Source: an uncultured Alistipes sp.
Lineage (GTDB): Bacteria; Bacteroidota; Bacteroidia; Bacteroidales; Rikenellaceae
NCBI GenBank assembly: GCA_910577475.1
Contig: CAJTLJ010000003.1
Span: forward strand, 49,061-113,060
Direction: 5' to 3'
Length of the DNA: 64,000 nt
Shown here: positions 26,343 through 34,787 of the stretch, one piece after another
How positions within the stretch are numbered: the first letter of the stretch is position 1
Layout: each line of letters opens with the position of its first letter
Program-made: the position numbers and the translations under genes
Notes under the pieces: generated by a model
Databases searched by the model: none
The model's input: the letters and a program-made list of their open reading frames with translations, nothing else
Told to the model about the DNA's origin: nothing

Positions 26343-27080
26343 CTACCCCACTTTATTTTCGTTTCTGATCGCCTCCAGCGCTCCGACCATCCGTTCGCGC
26401 ACACCGGCCATCAGCTCCTTCGTATCCGTTGCGGCTACCTGCCCGGCGGGCACGGGAGCCAGCACCTTCACCCGGATCGTGTTGCGCCAGTTGAACAGCC
26501 GGTTCCGCTTCACGAGCGTCGTCGTGCCGTCCAGCACCACGGGCAGAATCTCCACCCCGGCCTTGCGGGCCAGCTCGAAAGCTCCGGCCTTGAAGCGATG
26601 GATCTCCCCGTCCTTCGAGCGGGTCCCTTCGGGGAATATCGCCACCGACGCCCCGCGCGAGATCCACAGCCGGCCGTCGCGCAGCAGCTGCTCCATCGCC
26701 TCCGAGGCGTGTCCGCGGTCGATGCAGATATCGCCGTGCAGACGCAGGAACTGGCCGAAGAAGGGGATGCGGAACACCTCGCGCTTGGAGACCCAGCGGA
26801 AGTTGAGCGGCACGCAGTAAAGGGCCGGAATATCGGTCATCGCCTGATGGTTCAGCACGATGACGTAGGAGCGGCTCCGGTCGACATGCTCCAGCCCCTC
26901 CACCCGGAAGCGCCAGAAGGGGGGCACGCCGAAAAAGAGGTGCACCAGCACGCGCGAAAGTTCGTGCACCGCCCGGCGCGACTTGTCGAAAGGCCACGTC
27001 ACAACCAGCACGAGGGCCGACACGATCAGAAAGAGCGTGCAGATGACGATGGCATAGAGGTATAAAAGCAAACTGAGCAT
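26343..27080 (-). CDS. plsC: 1-acyl-sn-glycerol-3-phosphate acyltransferase
   Basis: 245 residues. An N-terminal membrane anchor (residues about 3-30) precedes the catalytic motif LNHQAMTDIP (H-x4-D) and FPEGTRSKDG, which binds the glycerol phosphate. It makes phosphatidic acid on the inner membrane. It is the first gene of the operon leading into parE, 21 bases away. Confidence 0.9.
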   Translation of the reverse strand: MLSLLLYLYAIVICTLFLIVSALVLVVTWPFDKSRRAVHELSRVLVHLFFGVPPFWRFRVEGLEHVDRSRSYVIVLNHQAMTDIPALYCVPLNFRWVSKREVFRIPFFGQFLRLHGDICIDRGHASEAMEQLLRDGRLWISRGASVAIFPEGTRSKDGEIHRFKAGAFELARKAGVEILPVVLDGTTTLVKRNRLFNWRNTIRVKVLAPVPAGQVAATDTKELMAGVRERMVGALEAIRNENKVG

Positions 27081-27145
27081 GATCCGAATCTATCGTTATC
27101 AGTACGTCCGCCCGATTCCCGCGAACGCATTTCACCCGAATAGGG

Positions 27146-27153
27146 CAAAATTA
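27146..27153 (-). promoter_or_regulatory. -7 element for the plsC-parE-parC-aroK-murI operon
   Basis: TAATTTTG on the minus strand, 66 bases upstream of the plsC start, a perfect TAnnTTTG. Confidence 0.6.
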
Positions 27154-27300
27154 CGCATTTTTACCCGAAAAAACATCTTTTCGCCGGCAAAAGTTTTCAA
27201 CAATCGAATATCTTCCCTATTCCAATACCCAAAAACTCTTTTCGAATTTTATTCACGGAAATTTCAGATTCCCCATTCAAAAACAATAAATAATTTTCAT

Positions 27301-27308
27301 TAACTTTG
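27301..27308 (+). promoter_or_regulatory. -7 element for the exported hypothetical protein
   Basis: TAACTTTG, a perfect TAnnTTTG, 87 bases upstream of the ATG at 27395. Confidence 0.65.
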
Positions 27309-27394
27309 CCATAACGACATTCGACCAAACGGCACACATTGAATCCAATAGCGAAACAAACCGACATTCTAATATCGATAAAAACTACCACGAC

Positions 27395-27916
27395 ATGAAG
27401 AAATTATTTTTATTCGTTTTTGCTTCAATAGCAATTGGTGGTATCGCTAATGCCCAAACGAAAGCGAGTTTGCCAGCCGGGAAAAATATCCCCGTAAGAC
27501 TAACGACCCGCATTTACAGCAATTCAACCTCCCAAATAGAGCCTGCAGCCGTTGTCGATATCGATATCCGAAACGACAGCGGCACCCATATTCTAATCCG
27601 ACAGGGGACTCCAGTTATTTTGGATACCCAGATACAAAAGGCTCGGGGCGTAGGCAAACCCGCTTCGGTCAAATTATCCTGTATGACAACGACAACCGTT
27701 GATGGTCAGACGATCAAACTCCGGGGAGGATATTATAAGGAGGGAGAATCGCGAAAAGGTGCCGCATTAGGTATCGGACTCGGAGTCGGCATTCCTTTCT
27801 TTTTACCCGGACTATTTTTCTTATGCCTAAAGGGTGAAAAGATAACTATCTACGAAAATACGCTGTTTCAAAATATTTATACAGATGATTCGTATCAAAT
27901 ATCCATTTCCGAGTAG
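27395..27916 (+). CDS. Exported hypothetical protein, AT-rich orphan
   Basis: 173 residues, not recognised. A signal peptide is clear (MKKLFLFVFASIAIGGIANAQ, probable cleavage after NAQ or ANA). The mature part is beta-rich (KNIPVRLTTRIYSNSTSQIEPAAVVDIDI, then ILIRQGTPVILDTQI), followed by a glycine-rich hydrophobic segment (LGIGLGVGIPFFLPGLFFLCL, near 125-145) that could be a membrane or lid segment. The pattern of 'tunable' strands resembles domains in which a property is set by a reversible additive, but that is only an impression. Codon use is visibly more AT-rich than all its neighbours, it has its own promoter and terminator, and it is alone on its strand, so horizontal acquisition is plausible. 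Confidence 0.75.
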   Translation: MKKLFLFVFASIAIGGIANAQTKASLPAGKNIPVRLTTRIYSNSTSQIEPAAVVDIDIRNDSGTHILIRQGTPVILDTQIQKARGVGKPASVKLSCMTTTTVDGQTIKLRGGYYKEGESRKGAALGIGLGVGIPFFLPGLFFLCLKGEKITIYENTLFQNIYTDDSYQISISE

Positions 27917-27980
27917 ATAGCATTATAAGGTCTATTTAGACTTCCGCGAGGACCATTCCTTCCCCGCAAGCGAGCCGGAC

Positions 27981-28021
27981 AAAGAGAGACCCCGCCGACA
28001 TGATCGGCGGGGTCTCTCTTT
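27981..28021. terminator. Bidirectional terminator at the end of the starch locus
   Basis: 18-bp stem (AAAGAGAGACCCCGCCGA and its exact complement) with a 5-base loop, A tract and T tract at the ends. It closes both the exported-protein gene and the starch operon. Confidence 0.9.
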
Positions 28022-28038
28022 GCTTCGGAAGTCTGCGG

Positions 28039-29928
28039 CTACCGCCTGAACTCCACGATAAGGGCCGAGCGGCCGGCGACGGTGGTCGTGTCGCTCACCG
28101 TACAGGGTTCGCCGGTCACCACGTCGCGTCCGTCGTGCAGCCCCTCCGTGATCTCGGCGTAGTGCGACCAGGGCACCGTCTTGCGGCCGCGCGAATTGTT
28201 GACGAAGACGAAGACGGCATCCGTATCGTCGTAGCGGAAATAGGCGTAGGTGTTGGCCCGGTCGGCGAAGTGGAGCGTGCGGCCATGATGGATCACCGGC
28301 TTCGTCTTGCGCCACTGGAACAGCCGCTGCGTGTAGTCGAACACCCCGCGCTGCACCGGATCGCGCTGGTCGGGGTCGAAGAGGTTCACGGGATCGCCCG
28401 CCCAGCCGCCGGGGAAGTCGACGCGCAGACCGCCGTGCCCCTGGCTGAGGTCGGCCGAGGTGAGCATCAGCTCCTCGCCGTAGAGAATCTGGGGAATGCC
28501 GCGCATCGTAGCCAGCAGCGCCATCGACAGCTTGGCCCGGTCGGGATTCTTGCGCACGATGTCGCCGATGCGCTCCGTGTCGTGGTTGCCCGCGAAGATC
28601 ATCATCTTCGAAAGGTCGTGATAGACGAAGTCGTGGGAGAGGGTTTCATACACCCGGATCATCCCCTCGCCCCAGCGCAGCGAGTCGCTCGGCAGAGCGG
28701 AGCAGATGGCGTCGCGCAGCGGAAAGTCCATGATGGAGGGGAGGTGCGAATCGAATCCGTCCCGATTGGGGTTCCCTCCCTGCCAGTAGGCCAGCTGGGG
28801 GATGCTGCCCGTCCAACACTCGCCCACGATGTTGATGTTCGGATACTCGGCCCGCACGGCCTCGCACCAGCTGCTCATGGGCGCCTTCTCGTTGTAGGGA
28901 TAGGTGTCGACCCGCAGACCGTCCAGATCGGCCCACTCGATCCACCACACGGCCCACTGCTTGAAGTAGTGCAGCAGATAGGGGTTGTCGAGGTTCATGT
29001 CGGGCATCGAGGTGTCGAACCAGCCGCTCTCCTGCACATGCAGGTCGTATTGCGACGCGTTGGGGTCCATGTTGGCGGAGAAGAGGTTGTTCGTGCGGGT
29101 GAACTCGGGGAATCGGTGCACCCAGTCGGCGAAGGGCAGATCCTTCATCCACCAGTGCGAAATGCCGCAATGGTTGGTAACGATATCCATCACCACCTTC
29201 AAATCGCGCTTGTGGCACTCCGCGACGTAGGTGTGGTAGAGCTCGTTGGTGCCGAAGCGCGGATCGATGCGGTAGTAGTCTCCGCAGGCGTAGCCGTGAT
29301 AGGACTGCACGGGCTCGTCGTCGAGCAGCAGCGGGGTCGACCAGACGGTCGTCGCCCCCACCGAGGCGATGTAGTCCAGGTGGTCGATCATGCCCTGCAG
29401 GTCTCCGCCGTGACGGCCAAAGAACTCCGAACGGGCCGCCTTCTCGGCCGTGTCGTCCGTCGAGTCGATCGAGGGGTCGCCGTCCGCGAAGCGGTCCGGC
29501 ATCACCAGATAGATCATGTCGGCCGTGGTGAAGCTCTCCCGTTCGCGCGACCCTTCGCGTCGTGCCGCGATCTCATAGGGGACCTTGAAAGGCTCGGCCC
29601 CCTCGCGCGAGAAGATGAAATAATAGGTGCCGGGCTCGGCCTTGGGGTCGACCTTCACGTCGACGAACAGATAGTTCGGACTGTCGGCCCGGTGCGTGCC
29701 CGCGACGGAGAGTCCGGGGCAGTCGCCAGCCACCTCGACCTCGCAGGCGGAGATGTCGGGACCATAGACGAGCAGTTGCAGCGGCGTGCGCATCCCCGTC
29801 CACCAGGACAGGGGTTCCATCCGCACGACGCGGCCGTCGTTGTCGGCAACGGCGTCGGACGCGGGCGAGGGCGAGGAGAAGCAGGAGACGAGGCTCATGG
29901 CTGCAAGGGATATGAAGATTTTTTTCAT
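28039..29928 (-). CDS. susA: SusA-like neopullulanase / cyclomaltodextrinase (GH13)
   Basis: 629 residues, started at the ATG at 29928; the frame is open further upstream but that part overlaps the preceding gene out of frame. A lipobox (SLVSCFSS, Cys16) indicates a lipoprotein. An N-terminal Ig-like domain of the cyclomaltodextrinase type (about 35-120) precedes the (beta/alpha)8 barrel. Catalytic residues by motif: Asp341 (DGLRVDTYPY), Glu370 (IVGECW) and Asp450 (AGNHDTER). It should split malto-oligosaccharides after import, as SusA does in the Bacteroides periplasm. Last gene of the locus, 17 bases after a putative cytosolic GH13. Confidence 0.9.
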   Translation of the reverse strand: MKKIFISLAAMSLVSCFSSPSPASDAVADNDGRVVRMEPLSWWTGMRTPLQLLVYGPDISACEVEVAGDCPGLSVAGTHRADSPNYLFVDVKVDPKAEPGTYYFIFSREGAEPFKVPYEIAARREGSRERESFTTADMIYLVMPDRFADGDPSIDSTDDTAEKAARSEFFGRHGGDLQGMIDHLDYIASVGATTVWSTPLLLDDEPVQSYHGYACGDYYRIDPRFGTNELYHTYVAECHKRDLKVVMDIVTNHCGISHWWMKDLPFADWVHRFPEFTRTNNLFSANMDPNASQYDLHVQESGWFDTSMPDMNLDNPYLLHYFKQWAVWWIEWADLDGLRVDTYPYNEKAPMSSWCEAVRAEYPNINIVGECWTGSIPQLAYWQGGNPNRDGFDSHLPSIMDFPLRDAICSALPSDSLRWGEGMIRVYETLSHDFVYHDLSKMMIFAGNHDTERIGDIVRKNPDRAKLSMALLATMRGIPQILYGEELMLTSADLSQGHGGLRVDFPGGWAGDPVNLFDPDQRDPVQRGVFDYTQRLFQWRKTKPVIHHGRTLHFADRANTYAYFRYDDTDAVFVFVNNSRGRKTVPWSHYAEITEGLHDGRDVVTGEPCTVSDTTTVAGRSALIVEFRR

Positions 29929-29945
29929 GAATTTCAGGTTTCTGT

Positions 29946-31247
29946 TTACAGGTTTCGGGTCAGTATCCGGTAGCTCCAGGGAGCCATGCCGCACGCGACG
30001 TGCGACGGCAGCCCGGCAGGCTCGCCGGTCAGGGCATCGGTATATTCGCCGGCATAGATGCCCGTATCGAAGTCGGCGAAGATGGCATAGGGCGATAGGT
30101 TCAGCAGGGCGACCACGCGATTGCCCTCGGCCTCGCGCACCCAGGAGAAGAGGCAGTCCTCCGCGTTGTTGCGGATCTCGATCACCTCGCCGCCCCGCTC
30201 GCCCGACCTCAGCGCGGGATTCTCGCGCTTCAGGGCGGCCAGCCGGCGATAGCGCCGCGTCGTCTCGTTCTCGCGGTAGAGGCCGGCCGGAATCGGGTCC
30301 CGGTCGAAGAACTCGAACCGGTGGTCGTAGCCCACCTCCTGACCCGTATAGATCAGCGGCAGCCCCTGGGGCCAGAGGAACGTCAGCACGGACATGATCT
30401 CCGCGGCGGCACCCATACGGCTCTGCTCGCTGCCCGACCAGGAGTTCTCGTCGTGGTTCGAGGTGAACATCAGCCGGACGGCCGAACGGGGATAGCGGTC
30501 CCGGTCGGCATAGAGCCAGTCGCGCAGCGGATGGAGCCGGCATTGCTGCCGGGCGATGTCGTTCATCAGGTGGTGCACCTCCCAGCCATAGCAGGCGTCG
30601 AAGGTACCTCCGTCGAAGAGGTTCCGCTCCTCAGCCTCGGCCAGCAGGAAAAGATCGGGCTTCGCCCTCCGCAGCTCGCGCGCCGCCCGGTGCCAGAACT
30701 CAATGGGCACCAGCATAGCCATGTCGCAGCGGAATCCGTCGACCCCCCGCTCCACCCAGAAGCGCATGGAGTCGATCTGTCCGCTCCAGACGTCGGGATT
30801 GGCGTAGTTCAGCTTCGCCGTGTCGGTCCAGTCCCAGGGTACGGCGGGGGCACCGTCGGCGTCGCGCTCGTACCAGTCGGCCGGTTTTTCGTCGATCCAC
30901 CTCGCATCGCGGGCCGTGTGGTTGGCCACCCAGTCCAGCAGCACCTTCATTCCCAGCTCGTGGGCCTTGCGGACGAAGGCGTCGAAATCGCGCAGCGTGC
31001 CCAACTCGGGATTCACGGCGCAGTAGTCGCGAATGGAGTAGTAGGAGCCCAGCGCCCCCTTGCGCCCCGCCTCGCCGATCGGATGGATCGGCATCAGCCA
31101 CACGGCATCCACCCCCATTCCGTGCAGGAATTCGAGCTTTCCGGCGGCGGCCTTCAGCGTACCCTCGGGGGTCAGCTGGCGCACATTCATTTCATAGAGG
31201 ACGGCATCGTATGCCCATGCGGGGTGTTGCATCGTATCGGATTTCAT
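29946..31247 (-). CDS. GH13 alpha-amylase-type enzyme without signal peptide
   Basis: 433 residues from the ATG at 31247, located downstream of its own promoter-like element. An in-frame stretch upstream looks non-coding. Barrel motifs give Asp175 (GFRCDMAMLVP), Glu204 (LLAEAEERN) and Asp266 (FTSNHDENSW) as the catalytic triad. No signal peptide or lipobox, so it is probably cytosolic. It is a close paralogue of the next-door lipoprotein enzyme (31325-32650): the motifs GFRCDMAMLVP, FTSNHDENSW and YTGQEVGYDHRFEFF are shared. It would act on short maltodextrins brought in by the MFS porter. Exact specificity is unknown. Confidence 0.88.
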   Translation of the reverse strand: MKSDTMQHPAWAYDAVLYEMNVRQLTPEGTLKAAAGKLEFLHGMGVDAVWLMPIHPIGEAGRKGALGSYYSIRDYCAVNPELGTLRDFDAFVRKAHELGMKVLLDWVANHTARDARWIDEKPADWYERDADGAPAVPWDWTDTAKLNYANPDVWSGQIDSMRFWVERGVDGFRCDMAMLVPIEFWHRAARELRRAKPDLFLLAEAEERNLFDGGTFDACYGWEVHHLMNDIARQQCRLHPLRDWLYADRDRYPRSAVRLMFTSNHDENSWSGSEQSRMGAAAEIMSVLTFLWPQGLPLIYTGQEVGYDHRFEFFDRDPIPAGLYRENETTRRYRRLAALKRENPALRSGERGGEVIEIRNNAEDCLFSWVREAEGNRVVALLNLSPYAIFADFDTGIYAGEYTDALTGEPAGLPSHVACGMAPWSYRILTRNL

Positions 31248-31265
31248 GGTGTTCTTGCAAAAAAA

Positions 31266-31303
31266 GTGAAAATTTCGATTACAAATATAACCAAAATTTT
31301 CAC
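31266..31303 (-). promoter_or_regulatory. Internal promoter with overlapping inverted repeat
   Basis: In the 77-base gap between two GH13 genes, a minus-strand TATATTTG (31282-31289) sits in the 18-base centre of a perfect 10-bp inverted repeat (GTGAAAATTT / AAATTTTCAC). The region is AT-rich in otherwise GC-rich surroundings. It may be a regulated secondary promoter for the last two genes; an RNA hairpin is the alternative. Confidence 0.5.
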
Positions 31304-31324
31304 TTTCCGACAGCTGAGGCCCGG

Positions 31325-32650
31325 CTATTCGGTCCAGACGCAATAGCCCCAGCCGCCCAGTTGCAGCGTACCGTCGCCGACGGTCAGATGCTCGGCCAGA
31401 CAGTCTCCGCCGCTGCACGAACCCTTCACCTCGACCGGTTCGGGGGTAAGGTTCACGAGGCAGTTCACCCGGTTGCCGTCCGTTTCGCGCACGAAGCCCA
31501 GCACCCCGTCGGGCATCCCCTCCAGGTAGCGGAACGCGCCGCCCCGCTCGCCGGCGGCCAGCGCCTCGTTATCGTGACGCAGCGCACAGAGCGAACGGTA
31601 GAACGCGGTGAATTCGTTGGCCTCGGTCACGGGCATGGGGTCCTTCTCGAAGAACTCGAAGCGGTGGTCGTAGCCCACCTCCTGACCCGTGTAGATCAGC
31701 GGCTGACCCTGGGGCAGCGTAAAGCAGAGCACGGCCATCGCCCGGACGGCATCGCCCATGCGCTCGAACTCGGTGCCGGCCCACGAATTCTCGTCGTGGT
31801 TCGAGGTGAACATCAGACGCATCGCCTCGCGGGGCATCTTTTCGGCATCGGCAGCCAGATAGGCCTTCAGCTCGGCCACCCCTTTCTTGCCCTGTGCCAC
31901 GTCGTTCAGCAGATGGTGCAGCTCCCAGGTGTAGGTGGCGTCGAAGGCCCGGTCGTGGAGCTCGGCGCTCTCGCCCTCGGCCAGCAGATAGAGGTCGGGG
32001 CGCTTCTCCTTCAGCTCGGCGAAGGACGTCTGCCAGAAGTCGATGGGCACCAGCATAGCCATGTCGCAGCGGAAGCCGTCGACCCCCCGGTCCACCCAGA
32101 AGTGCATGGCATCCGTCATGGCGCGGCGCATGTCGCGGTTTCCGTAGTCCAGCTTGGCGATGTCGGTCCAGTCGTACTCCACGACGGTGTTGCCCAGCGA
32201 GTCGCGCAGATGCCAGTCCCGGTGCTCCTGCGCCCACTTCGAATCGGGCGAGGTGTGGTTGGCCACCCAGTCCAGAATGACCTTCATGTCCAGCTCATGG
32301 GCCCGGTTCAGGAAGGCGTCGAAGTCGGCCAGCGTACCGAACTCGGGATTCACGTCGCAGTAGTCCGAGATGGCGTAGTAGGAGCCCAGCGTCCCCTTGC
32401 GCCCCTGGGTGCCGATGGGATAGATCGGCATGCACCACACGATGTCGACGCCCAGCTCCTTCAGGGCGGGCAGCCGGTCGGCGGCAGCGGCGAAGGTTCC
32501 GTCGGGCGTAGCCTGACGCACGTTGAGTTCATAGACCACCGAGCGGTAGCTCCACTCGGGATGGGCCGGCGTCTCGGCCGGCTTCGGGGTGCCGCAGCCC
32601 GTCATGAGCAGGGCAAGCAGCGAAAATAAGGTTACGGATTTCATATTCAT
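31325..32650 (-). CDS. GH13 alpha-amylase-type lipoprotein
   Basis: 441 residues. Lipobox LLMTGCGTP (Cys19) marks an exported lipoprotein. Catalytic triad by motif: Asp196 (GFRCDMAML), Glu225 (LLAEGESA) and Asp286 (TSNHDENSW). Its start overlaps the stop of the preceding gene (ATGA, 32647-32650), so translation is coupled. It is paralogous to the signal-less enzyme encoded downstream, which points to a local duplication followed by a change in cell location. Confidence 0.9.
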   Translation of the reverse strand: MNMKSVTLFSLLALLMTGCGTPKPAETPAHPEWSYRSVVYELNVRQATPDGTFAAAADRLPALKELGVDIVWCMPIYPIGTQGRKGTLGSYYAISDYCDVNPEFGTLADFDAFLNRAHELDMKVILDWVANHTSPDSKWAQEHRDWHLRDSLGNTVVEYDWTDIAKLDYGNRDMRRAMTDAMHFWVDRGVDGFRCDMAMLVPIDFWQTSFAELKEKRPDLYLLAEGESAELHDRAFDATYTWELHHLLNDVAQGKKGVAELKAYLAADAEKMPREAMRLMFTSNHDENSWAGTEFERMGDAVRAMAVLCFTLPQGQPLIYTGQEVGYDHRFEFFEKDPMPVTEANEFTAFYRSLCALRHDNEALAAGERGGAFRYLEGMPDGVLGFVRETDGNRVNCLVNLTPEPVEVKGSCSGGDCLAEHLTVGDGTLQLGGWGYCVWTE

Positions 32651-34770
32651 TTGGTTTTGGGATTCAAGGCAGTCAGCAGTTCGAACGAATAGGGCTCCAG
32701 GCGGAGGGTCAGCGTGCGGGTCTCGGCATCGAATCCGAATTCCGACCCGAAACGGGACTCCATCGGTCGGGAGAGGGGGAATCCGGCGGGAATCGTGCAG
32801 CTCGCCCCGCAGGCCGAGGCGCCGTTGTTGAAGGCCGCCACCACATATTCGCCCATGTATTCGCGGACGAATACCCAGCAGTTGCCCTCGGTATGCAGCG
32901 TAATCAGGTCGCCGTAGAGCAGGGGCATGGAGCCGCGGCGCAGGGCGATCAGCTCGCGCGTCAGCTCCCGCTGCGCCTGCTCGGCCTCGTCATAGCCGTC
33001 GAAACGCATCATGTGGCGGTTGTCCGGATCGTTCGCTCCGGGCTGGCCGTACTCGTCGCCCTGATAGATGCAGGGAACGCCGGGCAGGGTCATGATGAGC
33101 GCCTGCAGCAGCGCCAGCTTCCGGTAGCCGACGGGGTCGCCCACCCCCACTTCCCGGTGCCATCCCGCCTGCTTGTGGTCCTCCCAGGGCGAGAGGGCTC
33201 CGCCGGCCAGCGAGATGAAGCGGGCCTTGTCGTGGTTGCCGGTGATGTTGCCCATCGTGTGGTGCGAGCCGTAGGCCGCCTCCGAGGTCGCCACCTCATC
33301 GGCGATGCGCTTCAGGGGGGCATCCTCGCGCAGGACGTCGATGGCCGTATGGTAGAAATTGAAGTCGAACTGCGCGTCGATCATACCGCTCTTCACGTAG
33401 GAGCCGATCAGCTCGGGCGAGCCGTAGGTCTCGCCGATCTGCCACAGCTGCCGGTCGGGGAATCGGCTCTTCATCTTGCGGCAGAGCATCCGCCAGTAGT
33501 TCTCGGGAATGTGCTTGCAGGCGTCGTGGCGGAAACCGTCGAAATCGTAGTTCGCCACCCAGTAGAGTGCCGAATCGGTCATCGGGTCGCACACCTCCTC
33601 GCGCTCCAGGTCGAGCGTCGGGATATGGACGTCGAACCAGGTGGTGAGCCGCTGCTCGTCCCAGAGTTCCAGGTTGCGGCGTCCGTCGGGCAGATACATC
33701 GAGGTCGTCCAGTCGGGGTGCTCCTGCAGGACGGGGGAGTCGATGTGCAGGTGGTTGGCGACGTAGTCCAGAATGACATTCATGCCGTGGTCGTGGGCCG
33801 TGGCAAGCAGCTCCCTGAGTTCGGCATCCGTGCCGAAGCGGTTGTCGATCCGGGTGGTGTAGATCGGCCAGTAGCCGTGATAGCCCGAAAATCTGGTGTC
33901 GGGATCGACGTTCTGCCCCCAGGCGTCGCGCGGATTCTGCGTCACGGGGGAGATCCAGATCGTCGTCACCCCCAGATCGTCGAAGAATCCCTCCTCGATC
34001 TTGTCGGTGATGCCCTTCAGGTCGCCGCCCATGTAGTCCACCTCGGGGCGGACGTCCGGACGGTTCAGCGGCGCATCGTTCGCCGGGTTCCCGTTCTGAA
34101 AACGGTCGATCATCAGCGAGTAGAGCACCTGGGTCTGCGGGTCGTGGCGGTTCAACTGCTTCGGGTCGCGGACGATCCGGCCGTAGGAGAGCGGCACCAG
34201 TACGTCGTTGTAGAGCCCCTTCTCGCCGGCGGCATAGATGCGCAGGCAGGAGCGCTCCGTCTCCCGGGCATCCTTCGGGACGATCACCCCGAAAGCCCCC
34301 TCGACGGAGACGATCCCGTCGTCGGGCAGGCGGCAGTTCTGCCACATGGCGACGATCCGTTCGGGCCGCTGTTCGGCAGCCACCGTCACCACCTTGAGCA
34401 TGGCCCCGGCAGTGTACATCCGGCACGAGGGATCGTGTTCGCCCTTCAGCACGACGATCGAGAGGCTCCGGCCCCCGCGCCATACGTCGAGGGTCGACAG
34501 CCGCAGTTCGTCGGGAGCCGCAACATCGAAGGCGCTCCAGTCGTCGGCCGCAGCCGTCACGACGATGCCGTCGCGGCCCGTCACGGAGTCGGCCTCCTCC
34601 CAGCGGGGATAGTAGTCGGTCAGCAGGACCCTTTGCGGATTCTCATGCAGACGAAGCGGATAGACCGGTTGTCCGTTGCCGTCGGCCGGTACGTCCCGGA
34701 AAAGTCGCGACTGACACCCCGCGAGAAGCATCAGACCGCAGCAGGCAAGCAATAGAGGTTTCATATTCAT
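32647..34770 (-). CDS. Large GH13 alpha-amylase lipoprotein with N-terminal beta domain
   Basis: 707 residues. Lipobox LLAGCQS (Cys19). About 200 residues of beta-rich N-terminal sequence precede the barrel, which begins near QVLYSLMIDRFQNGNP. Catalytic residues by motif: Asp416 (DGFRHDACKH), Glu447 (QIGETYG) and Asp514 (TGNHDKARF). The N-terminal region may bind starch or pack on the barrel, but I do not recognise a named domain there. Third enzyme gene of the locus, 17 bases after the SusG-like gene and coupled to the next gene. Confidence 0.88.
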   Translation of the reverse strand: MNMKPLLLACCGLMLLAGCQSRLFRDVPADGNGQPVYPLRLHENPQRVLLTDYYPRWEEADSVTGRDGIVVTAAADDWSAFDVAAPDELRLSTLDVWRGGRSLSIVVLKGEHDPSCRMYTAGAMLKVVTVAAEQRPERIVAMWQNCRLPDDGIVSVEGAFGVIVPKDARETERSCLRIYAAGEKGLYNDVLVPLSYGRIVRDPKQLNRHDPQTQVLYSLMIDRFQNGNPANDAPLNRPDVRPEVDYMGGDLKGITDKIEEGFFDDLGVTTIWISPVTQNPRDAWGQNVDPDTRFSGYHGYWPIYTTRIDNRFGTDAELRELLATAHDHGMNVILDYVANHLHIDSPVLQEHPDWTTSMYLPDGRRNLELWDEQRLTTWFDVHIPTLDLEREEVCDPMTDSALYWVANYDFDGFRHDACKHIPENYWRMLCRKMKSRFPDRQLWQIGETYGSPELIGSYVKSGMIDAQFDFNFYHTAIDVLREDAPLKRIADEVATSEAAYGSHHTMGNITGNHDKARFISLAGGALSPWEDHKQAGWHREVGVGDPVGYRKLALLQALIMTLPGVPCIYQGDEYGQPGANDPDNRHMMRFDGYDEAEQAQRELTRELIALRRGSMPLLYGDLITLHTEGNCWVFVREYMGEYVVAAFNNGASACGASCTIPAGFPLSRPMESRFGSEFGFDAETRTLTLRLEPYSFELLTALNPKTK

Positions 34771-34787
34771 GCGATGTTTTCAGGTTG

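Larger units (their letters stand above)
27081..27394. other. Divergent intergenic region between plsC and an exported protein
   Basis: 314 AT-rich bases with no gene. It holds a minus-strand -7 element for plsC (27146-27153) and a plus-strand -7 element (27301-27308) for the exported protein. I see no other structure. Confidence 0.7.

Noticed and set aside
28039..30543. A longer start for the SusA-like gene
   Set aside because: The extension overlaps the preceding GH13 gene in the wrong frame, and the lipobox directly after the ATG at 29928 fixes the start.
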